From contig OX352772.1 in assembly GCA_947095535.1 (NCBI GenBank), positions 33,561,445 through 33,625,444 on the forward strand: a stretch of 64,000 nt of DNA, written 5' to 3'. The notes beneath the pieces are model-generated. The model worked only from the letters and a program-made list of their open reading frames with translations, did not search any database and was not told the origin of the DNA. The position numbers and the translations under genes were made by a program. Positions within the stretch are counted from its first letter, which is position 1. Every line of letters starts with the position of its first letter. The DNA is from Poecilobothrus nobilitatus. Taxonomy: Eukaryota; Arthropoda; Insecta; Diptera; Dolichopodidae. Positions 53,528 to 62,140 of the stretch are shown in pieces.

Positions 53528-54165
53528 AATTCGCTAAAGCTGCTTTAAACACCGTTCAAGATTGAAATTTTATTATTTTACTTATTTTTTTTAATATATT
53601 ATCAATAAATTTATCTGATTTTGAAATATAACTAAAATAAAATGGATATTAATAGTAATGTTAATTTTATTGTAATAATATTGATTTAAAAATTTTGAAA
53701 TTTGATTCTTAAAAATTAATTTTTATAAAATAATATAAAATAATAATAAATGCCATATTATACAATCTTATATACTTATATAGATAAGATTTTTGTAATC
53801 ATAGTCACCGCTGTAATATAACCACTTATGTCTTTTTAATATTTCTTTAATCATAATTATTAGTGTAATATAGTGTGTAATAACTTATATCTTTTTAAGA
53901 AAATGAATTTATAAATTTTTTTTGTGATATAAAGGTTTATCTAAGATAAGAATTCTGAATGAAAATCAGCTTAATAACAGCTTATCTACTTTTTTTTGTA
54001 TATTTTGTTATATTTTTTTAAAGTTTTATAAACAGAAACTGTTTAAAATTTAAGTACCACTAATAACATAATAAAAAAACTTAAAAATAATTTTATATCT
54101 CTTAAAATTTTTTTCAAAGAGTCATTTGAAACTTTAAACGGCCATTGTGCAAAACTACATTTTCA
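53528..54165. other. 3' subterminal region of the DUF7869-like element
   Basis: Non-coding, AT-rich, with two related motif copies (near 53817 and 53877) and an inverted pair of TTATCTAAGATAAG type near 53936-53950. Confidence 0.5.
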
Positions 54166-54327
54166 GACTTAAGCGATTTTAATTTATTGCCACAGATATG
54201 TACATAAATGGCAATAATATTATATAGAATACAAACAAAACAGTCAGAAACATCTGGCAATGTTAATTTGTTTTTACTGCGGCAAATATTTTTTTCATAA
54301 TACGTTGTCAAAGTTTAAATATCGCAA

Positions 54328-54957
54328 AAGTGTTTACATTTGGACGCATTGACCCTAAAGAAAAAGTTTGGAATGCCTTATGATCAATATAGTATTAGGG
54401 TTTTAGGTAAAAAAGTATACCAGGTTCATTTGTGATGACTGTATGTCGTATGAACAACATTTACAAGAGGGTATATTGAAAATAATGAATAGTTTGGATT
54501 GCAATAGGAAGTATTTGAAAGAATATAAGGATGAATTTACAACAACTCTTAAGAAAAATGAAGATGAAATAAGAAAATTAATGCAAGCTGTTGAACATAA
54601 ATATCTACAGAGAATAGCAAGCATGGAAAAGCCCAAAAATCATTTACTGAAAGCTTAGAAAAAATTCAAAAAATGAATAAATTGGAGGATTATTTTAAAA
54701 GTCAGAAGCAGGAAATTATTGAAGAAGTAAAAAAGGTTGTTAAGGAAAAAAGTAAACTGAAATCGGGAGTTCTCGCATCCAATACAAGTGGAATAAGTAA
54801 TGGTAAGGCTACATTCGCTTTAGTGATCAGACGTGAGCCGACATTTCTGATTAAACCTAAAAAGACTTAGAAAATTAATGAAACAAGAAAAGAACTAACT
54901 GAGGAGATTGATCCAGTAAAATTAAAAATTGTTGAGTTAAATCACAGACTATATTAA
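54328..54957 (+). pseudogene. LINE ORF1 fragment (zinc finger, coiled coil)
   Basis: Read across breaks, the region shows KCLHLDALT, then FICDDCMSYEQ (cysteines of a PHD-like finger), a charged helical part with heptads (54470-54760), and then PTFLIKPKKT, an in-frame TAG at 54868-54870, and ELTEEIDPVKLKI. This order (finger, coiled coil, IKPK..., IDP.KLKI) is that of ORF1 proteins in insect non-LTR retrotransposons of the CR1/jockey type. There are at least two frame changes (near 54420 and at the A5 run near 54636) plus the TAG. No reverse transcriptase follows, so the copy is truncated on both sides. Family level call only. Confidence 0.6.
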
Positions 54958-55575
54958 CTATACAGACATGTATTTCTGAGTAAATTTTTTGCGATTTTTT
55001 TACTAGAACAAAATACAAAAAAATATTGGCTCCCACAATTGGAAAAAAAACAAACATACATACTTTTGCTTATAATGAACAGAATTTCTTTTGTATTACT
55101 AATAGGTACACATAATACTATGAAATTGATATTTGGTATATTCACATGTATAGTGTAGTGACCACTACATATATGAATATCTATAGTTAAAATTAGTTAT
55201 GATAGGTTATATTGGTATAGTGATATAATGCTATATTTTTGTTTGCTTTTGCATACAAATGAAAATGAAACAAATGAAATTTTATTTAACTAGGTACATA
55301 CATACATAGCATATGGAAAAAATTAATGCGCAAAGAACATTTTTTACATTTATTGTTTTTAAAAATATATTATTATTATAAATTATTACATATTATTAGT
55401 ATAGTTGAAGAAAAAGTTAATTCAAATATATACATATGTAAGTATATAAGATTTTTATAATTATTTTTTTAGTGAAGGGTAGATAGATATCACAACAAAA
55501 TAATTTACATGTTTGAATAGCCGTTACACCATTATTTAAAATTAACATTGTTTTTCCAAATAAATAGAAAATACA
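54958..55575. other. AT-rich stretch between LINE fragment and P-like copy
   Basis: No coding exon seen. If the P-like element has terminal inverted repeats, the left one should be here, but I could not find a pair with 58431-58760. Confidence 0.4.
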
Positions 55576-58430
55576 ATGAATAATTCAGAAACAAATAAGA
55601 GGGAAATGGGCAATAAATGTTGCATTTTTTCTAGCGGGTTGACTAAACGTGTTTTAAAAAATCTGAAATTATTTAAATTTCCACAAAATGCGGATTCACT
55701 TCCTTTCTGGTTATCTGCTAGCAAGATAATTGCTGCAGATGCTCCAAAAAAGAGAATATGTGAAAAACATTTGGAAATAAAATGGTTCGAAAAAAGAAAA
55801 TTGAAAAAAGGTGCAAGACCTACATTACTTTTGGGAGATAGTCTTGTGCAGGAATCAAATAATGTATAAATAATGTATATGACTTTGATTTGACTGAATT
55901 GGAAGAACTTAATTATTATAAAAATCGATGTTCTCCTCCAGTTGAAATAGAAGATTGTCTGGGATCAAGTGCCGATTTTTGCAATAACTGCATTAAGAAA
56001 ATTAAAACAGAAACTATTTACCAAAAGCTTTTAGCAGAAAAAACCGAATATGTCAGAAAATTAACCAAGAAGATTTTGAATTACAAAAGAACTATAATTG
56101 CTTTAAAAGCTAAGTTTAAAAATGAAAATAAAAAAGGAAAAAAATGTAATCTTAAACATGAAATTAATAACCGAAAAGATATTTCCTTTAGCAGCAAAAC
56201 ATTCTGCAATATGATTTTAAAACAAAAAAAAATTAAATATTCAGAAGACGAAAAATCTTTAGCTCAAAGCATAAATTTAAGATCTGCTCGTACATACATA
56301 TCTTAGAAATACATTACGTTTTAAACTTCCTTCAAAATCTTCTTTATATAATTGGGCTGCCATAAAGTTTCTAAAACCAGGTCTAAATGATTGCTTAATT
56401 GAAAATTTGAAAATCTTTGTCAAAGAAATGGACGAAAAATCTAAAAGTGTTGTTTTCATGTTTGATGAGATGATGATTAAAAAGAATTTGAACTATAACA
56501 GACATCATGATGAAATACAAGATTTTGAAGATAATGGTCTAAAAAGACAAAACAAATTGGCTAAATATGTTTGTGTTTTTCAAGTAAGAGGATTATTTTC
56601 TAATTGGAAGTTCGTACTGGGCTATTGTGCGTCCCAAAACGGTTTATGTTGTGATGAACTACTAAAAATAATTACAAATTATATCAAGTTAGCAATAAGT
56701 GTAGGCTTAAATATTAAAATTATTACATGTGATCAAGGTTCTAGTAATAGAAGTTTTTATAAGAAATTAGGTGTTTCAAAGGAATCTCTTTTTTTTTTAT
56801 TGATAATCAGAAAATTTATGCCATATATGATTATCCTCATTTGTTTAAATCTTTTAGAAATACTCTATTAAAAAATGATATTATAACACCTGATGGTAAA
56901 GTTTCTTGGCATATAATACAACAAATGTTCAATTTAGATTCAGCAAATACTATTAGAATGGTTCCTAAGCTAACACTAAAACATATTTATCCCAACACTT
57001 TTGATAAAATGAGAGTGAGTTATGCCAAACAAATTTTTAGTCAAACATGTTCAGCTGCAATTAAAACTATGATACAAGCTGGGAAATTTATTAATAATGA
57101 AAGTTCTGCAGACGCTACGGCAGAATTTCTTGCAAAAATGGATAAATTATTTGACGGATTAAACAGTAAAGGATTGTATAGTTCGAACCCAAACTGCAAT
57201 GCCTTAGAATTAAACAATAATATTTACAAATATTTTGAGGCAAGAAATAAATATTTTAATCTACTGTATATATTTTAACTTTTTATTTATATATTATTTA
57301 GGAAATGATATTGTACTTAGAAATTATCGCTAAAACTTTAAATAAATCTATTTATTATTTTAATGGTATGATACAAACAATTAGAGGCATCATATTATTG
57401 GCAAATGACACTTTAGAAAAGAATGATTTGTTTTTTATTATTGTTTCTAGAATTAATCAAGATCCAATAGAAAATTTATTCTCATTAATAAGGTCTAGAA
57501 ATCCTAATAACATAAATCCAACTTTGTATGAATTTAACAACATCATAGCAAAAATTTTAACCATAAAGGCTTTAAATGAACATTCGGACTATGCTAATTG
57601 TGAAGAGGATTCTGCTGATTTACTTTTACCTATGTTAATTGAAGATTCAGTTATTAATGGGGTAGAAAATCAGAAAGGCCTCAATCAATTAGTTAATCAA
57701 ATAAGTCAAAAAGATACAACTATATTTGATGAAGAAGAGCCGATTTATGATATACCGGTTAATATCTCAAACAATATAATTGAAGAAAACTCAATGAAAT
57801 ATGTTTGTGGATATATAATTTTCAAAATATTAAATAAAATAAATTGTGAATCTTGTAAAAACATTTTAACAAAGGAAAATCAAAATTATGAGCTCAATTC
57901 AGAATGATTTTTATTTAATAAAAATTACTCAAAAACAAAATTTTCATTGCAAGTACCGTCCGAATACTTTTTTGAGGTGTGTAAATATATTACATAAATT
58001 AAAATATACACTTACATATTTTCTATGAAATATTCATTACAAAATTTTCCACAAATTAAAATTAATTAGGTTTATAAATAAGTATAATTTTCATCTTTTA
58101 GGTATGTAAATATCATGTGGAAACATTTAATAAATTTTTCGATAAAAATTCGTGCACAACGAGCATTAAAAAAAAGATTGTAGATCATTGTATACAGACG
58201 ACAAACAACTGTGAAAAATTCAAAGATTGGTTTTCCGAAAGGGTTTGTCTAAATCATCGAAAGCAAATTTTAGAATTTTTGATTTTAGTTTTGTTAAGAA
58301 AACATGTACTTGGCTGTCAGAAAAATTAAATAATGAAGAGTATAATAAAAAGAAAAACGCAAGAATAAAACGAAAATGCCAAGAAATAGAAACAAAAAAT
58401 TATAGAAAACTAAAAATTATTAAAACTTAG
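55576..58430 (+). pseudogene. P-element-like transposase with THAP domain, decayed
   Basis: From the left: THAP-type zinc finger (55576-55863; KCCIF...CEKHL, with Ser where the second Zn-binding Cys is expected); leucine-zipper-like coiled coil (55960-56160); RNase H-like core with FMFDEMMI (first Asp) and ITCDQGSSN (second Asp); a GTP-binding-type insertion (VSWHIIQQM, PKLTLKHIYPN, 56880-57260); and the C-terminal core with RINQDPIENLFSLIRS. Introns 57266-57301 and about 57977-58101 have plausible GT/AG borders. Breaks: a stop after 55860, a shift near 56296 in a CATA repeat, a shift in the T10 run 56789-56798, TGA at 57905, and a shift near 58300. P transposases use GTP and move by cut-and-paste; this copy should be inactive. 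Family identity is secure from the motif order. Confidence 0.82.
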
Positions 58431-59010
58431 CACATATTTAGTATAAATTAAATTAAAACAAACTATCTATTGAATTATAAATTTTATTTCTTCCATACAA
58501 CCGAACATAATCTGCCAAATTAACGAAGTCACCATTAAAAATCATCATTTTTGAATTTTTTATTTAATTTTAATTTATTTTTTTAATCTTAAGTTATTAG
58601 TTGTAAATATGTAAATATGTATATATGTAAATAATGTAAATAATGTAAATATGTAAATATTTTTAATAAAGTGGATTAGGCCTCTTGGGGATACCACACA
58701 AAAAAAAGCGCCTATTTCTTTACCTAAACGGTGGTGCGGAAAAAAGAAAAATTTAGTAAATTTTGAAATTTACTTTGTATAGTTATCCTAATGAAATATT
58801 TTTTTTTAAATAAAAAACATCGTTTAAAAGTTTAAATTTGATAATATTACCTATAATATTATGTACATTTTAAAAGAATAAGTATTTAATTTTAGTTTTT
58901 ATTTATGTATACATTGATAATCATTTTTTTTAGAAATAATAAAAAATAATTTTACTTTTGATATTAAAATATTCAATTTTAAATTTTTTATTTTAGGTAT
59001 ATATTATTGT
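58431..59010. other. Non-coding flank with TAAATATG-type tandem repeat
   Basis: 58602-58661 is a run of GTAAATAT and GTAAATAAT units. AATAAA at 58665-58670 may be the polyadenylation signal of the P-like copy. No inverted end of that copy was recognised. Confidence 0.45.
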
Positions 59011-59302
59011 ACTTACTCGTCAGAGTCATAATTCCCCGGGGGACTTATGACTCGTTTAAGGAGACAAAAGTCCCCCGGGGAATTATGACTCTGACGAATA
59101 AGTCAAAAGTCCCCTAAAAATAAATCATAATTTTTTTGGGGGGTTATGGCTCGGTTAACGAGACAAAAGTCCCTGGGGACTTATGACTTTTACTAATAAG
59201 TCAAAAGTCCCCAAAAAAATAAGTCATAAGTCCCTGGGGACTTATAACTCGTTGAAGGAGTCATAAGTCCCCCTGGGGACTTTTGACTTGGGGACTTTTG
59301 AC
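59011..59302. repeat. Palindrome array built on AAGTCCCC/GGGGACTT
   Basis: Positions 59011-59043 and 59071-59103 are inverted repeats of 33 bp with one mismatch (26 bp perfect), and the 27-base spacer is itself nearly palindromic. To 59302 follow about six more cores of the form AAGTCCC(C)TGGGGACTT or AAGTCCCC, joined by TCATAA, TCAAAA, ACTCGTT and AAGGAG words in both orientations. This is the most GC-rich patch of the window. It could be a fold-back transposon end or nested MITE ends; no coding frame inside. Confidence 0.85.
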
Positions 59303-59839
59303 ATGCCACCAAAAATATTACCTGGTTTATTACCAACAATTCCCAACATGTAACAATACCTACTATGTGTTCATAAATAAACAAACATTTCCCAACATAT
59401 ATGTATTACCATACTATATTAAATCAATGTGGGCCTGTGTATGTAACAATTTAAAAAAAAATGTCAATGCAAATGTCAAACAATTATGCACTTATGAACT
59501 GGCATAGAAAACATATGGTAGTATATATTGAAATATAAGTTTATATTATTTAATTTATAATAATATAAATAGTTTTGTGAAAAATAAATAAAAATAAAAG
59601 TTTTTTGAAAACATTAATTTTAAATACTAATAATAAATTAATTACTAATAAATTTTTTGTTTACGAATTTTTAAAACTCAATTTGAAGTATTTAAGTTTT
59701 TTTAATTTAAAATGTTTAAAGTGGTTTGTACCATTGAAAAAAATGGTGCGAATTAGTAAAAAAAAATTGGTAGTGTGTAGTAGTGCATCCAATCTCCGGA
59801 TCCCAAGAACCGTGATCTCGGAAATACCGGCTTATTTTT
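59303..59839. other. Non-coding stretch
   Basis: No gene recognised; small open frames here (for example 59605-59871) lack any domain. CCGGATCCC and GGAAATACCGG near 59797-59830 form an unusual GC patch that may belong to the next repeat. Confidence 0.4.
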
Positions 59840-60210
59840 GGTACTGGAATCCAGGTGCTGAAATTTTTTGAATCCCGACATTTCGGTACTGACAACTTTT
59901 ATGTGAAATTATGCAAACATATTCAAAATAAAATATGTAGTCCTCAAATTCAGTGTTGGAAAAAAGTATTAAAGTTCTGAAATTTTTTGAATCCCATAGT
60001 AATACATAGTAAACTACAAAATAAACTAAATATCTAAAAAATAAAATAAGTAGTCTTCTACAAAATAAACTAAGTAGTCTTCAAATTCAGTGCTGGAAAA
60101 TACAAAAAAAAATAAGTTGTATAATTTTTTGATTACCATAGTAACAGCAAATATTAATTTTAAATAGCATCTCCAAAATAAAGTAAGAAGTCGGCAAATT
60201 CAGTTACAAA
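59840..60210. repeat. Imperfect tandem repeat, unit about 120 bp, three copies
   Basis: Blocks of CAAAATAAANTANGTAGTC, then TCAAATTCAGTG(C/T)TGGAAAA, then AATTTTTTGAATCCCATAGT recur near 59928, 60057 and 60173, with partial copies between (60033-60060). They lie just upstream of the hAT-1 frame and may be its subterminal repeats or a small satellite. Confidence 0.6.
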
Positions 60211-60350
60211 AATAATAGTTGTAAACATTAAAAAGAAAATATTAAATCATTTACATTTTCTTATCATCAGGTTAGTTAAAGTCTTAATTATTATAAAAAT
60301 ATTATTTTCATTATTTGAAATCAAAATTTCATAGTCCTTTAAAACTAACC

Positions 60351-61286
60351 ATGTCCAAAAACGAAGTCAAGGAATACGTAGAATGCAGTCGAAGTATAAT
60401 TGAAAAAACTCCTATATGGGGTTATTTTTTACGTGCCAAATCAGGAGAACTTGCAAAATGTACGAATAAGAATTGTACTAAAGAACTAAAAACGGGTGGT
60501 GACTCAACCAGTGGACTACATAAGCAAATGATATCAGTTCACTCCATCAACACTTTAAAAAAAACCTCCAACCGATGTTCATCTATCGTCAATCGCCTCA
60601 ACAAGTAGCAACTTAGCAAACACTGTAAGAAAGTCAACAATTAGAAGTTTATTCACCGCTCATAATAACTCACTTGATGCAGTACTGGCTAAAATAACCG
60701 CAGTTGATGGCTTACCATTTAAAATCTTCGTAACATCTGTAGAGATGCGCAAGTCTTTATCTGTTCGTGGATTTAATGTGCCCAAATCGGATACTACGAT
60801 TCGCAACATGGTAATAAAATATGGTAAATTTATCCGAAAAAAAATTGCTGTCGAACTGCAAAGCTTGAAGTCCCAAGGAAAGCGATTCAGCCTATCTTTC
60901 GACTAATGGACTTTAACACGAAATCGTCGATATCTGAATTATAACCTGCATATCAAAGAGAAACATTGAAATTTAGGTTTAGTACGAGTACATGGATCGT
61001 TATCAGCAGAAAAAGTGCATCACACTGATTGCTGAAAATTTAAAATCATTTAGTTTGAGGTTGCATGAAAACACCATTTGCATTACAACCGATGGAGCTT
61101 CTGTCATGAAAAAAGTCGTCAAATTGCTAACCTGTGATCAACAGCTATGTTTTGCATATATAATCCATTTGGCAGTAGTTGATATCTTGTATAAAGAGCC
61201 TGCACAGACACTTCCGAAGAAAGCGGTGGAAATGGAGGCGAATGATGACGAGTTCGAGACAAAATTTGATCACGATAGCGGATTTC
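60351..61286 (+). pseudogene. hAT transposase with BED finger, copy 1 (broken)
   Basis: ATG at 60351 (ACCATGTCC context) opens a BED zinc finger: CTNKNC, then HKQM...H. After a shift near 60560 the next frame reads FKIFVTSVEMRKSL and continues to KRFSLSFD-stop-W at 60898-60909, where hAT proteins have the catalytic Asp followed by Glu and Trp; here Glu is TAA. After further breaks near 60970-61000, CITTDGASVMKKV (second catalytic Asp) and CFAYIIHLAV follow; the usual CxxH His is Tyr. The homology ends near 61285, well before the C-terminal catalytic Glu and dimerisation region. Clearly inactive and 3'-truncated at the junction with the DUF4806 exon. Confidence 0.8.
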
Positions 61287-61288
61287 AG

Positions 61289-62101
61289 AAATTTAGAAAC
61301 TGCTATAGAAGAATTTGCCAAACTAAATACAAAACTTGATAAAATTTTAAAAATAATATCGCACAAACCGAATTTTTTAAATGAAAACCAAAATAAGACT
61401 AAAAACAAAGAAATTTTAAAAGAATTTGAAATTCCTTTAAAAACAACAAACGATATTGACAAACTAGAAAAAAAATTAAATGACGACGATTTTGAAGATG
61501 CATTAGTAAGTGTGTAAATGAATTAATTTTTACCTAAAATATTAAATTAATATTTGTCTTTTATAGCGGTGAGTTTGGAAAAATTGGCGGTACAATATAT
61601 GGGCGAAAAGAGGGGTATAAAATAACTTACAAAATAATAGATTTCCTATTTGAACCGGATTTAGTTGTCGAATATTCCTGGACGGATCTTTCTAGGACTA
61701 GCAAAAATGGCCAAAAAGTTAATAAGAAAGCTTTCATTACTTTAAGAAACATAACAAATATAATTAATGAAGTTGTATTAAAAGCTGATACTCATCACTC
61801 TAAAAAAATCAGAATCAAACTGCATATTATTAATAAATGCTCAGAAACGAATATATCCACAACATGTAACCCAATAATTCAACAAGTAAAAGGAACCAAA
61901 CTATTTCATTATGAAGACTGTAAAATCCAAATAAATGATATAACATATACCACAGTTCATTGGGACGAAATTACAATACATCCAAGAACATTCAATGATA
62001 TTACAATAAGAACCTTCCCAACAAATAGCACAACACAACTCCAAAAATTGGGAAAATACAAATTCATTATTAAAAAATCTAAAAACTTACTAATGAGTTA
62101 A
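61289..62101 (+). CDS. DUF4806-domain fragment, two exons, with unassigned C-terminal part
   Basis: The first exon (about 61289-61513, possibly from a TTTCAG acceptor) encodes a helical segment (NLETAIEEFAKLNTKLDKIL) and FEIPLKTTNDIDKLEKKLND, the start of the DUF4806 pattern. The second (61567-62101) is open for 177 codons with no ATG near its start, which argues for a spliced exon: FGKIGGTIYGR, then IDFLFEPDLVVEYSWTDLS, then KAFITLRNITNIINEVVLKAD. Two in-phase splice choices exist (donor 61514 with exon from 61567, or GTAAGT at 61506 with exon from 61574). After about residue 80 the sequence (four Cys, many Thr/Ile) matches nothing I recognise; a retroelement surface-protein piece is one possibility. 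DUF4806 proteins are expanded in insects, function unknown. Upstream exons are not visible. Confidence 0.6.
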
Positions 62102-62140
62102 AGAATATTACAACTTCTATCGATCATTCTAAATCGATAC

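Larger units (their letters stand above)
50284..54199 (+). mobile_element. 3.9-kb DNA transposon carrying a DUF7869-like gene
   Basis: Positions 50284-50317 and 54166-54199 are inverted repeats with one mismatch in 34 (inner end AAAATCGCTTAAGTC). They bracket a three-exon gene on the plus strand and a cluster of a repeated 16-17-bp motif on both sides. This layout, with inverted repeats, subterminal binding-site-like repeats and one large gene, is that of a cut-and-paste transposon. No clear target duplication was seen, so the repeats could be subterminal and the real ends further out, although a LINE fragment starting near 54328 limits the right side. I cannot name the superfamily. Confidence 0.7.
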
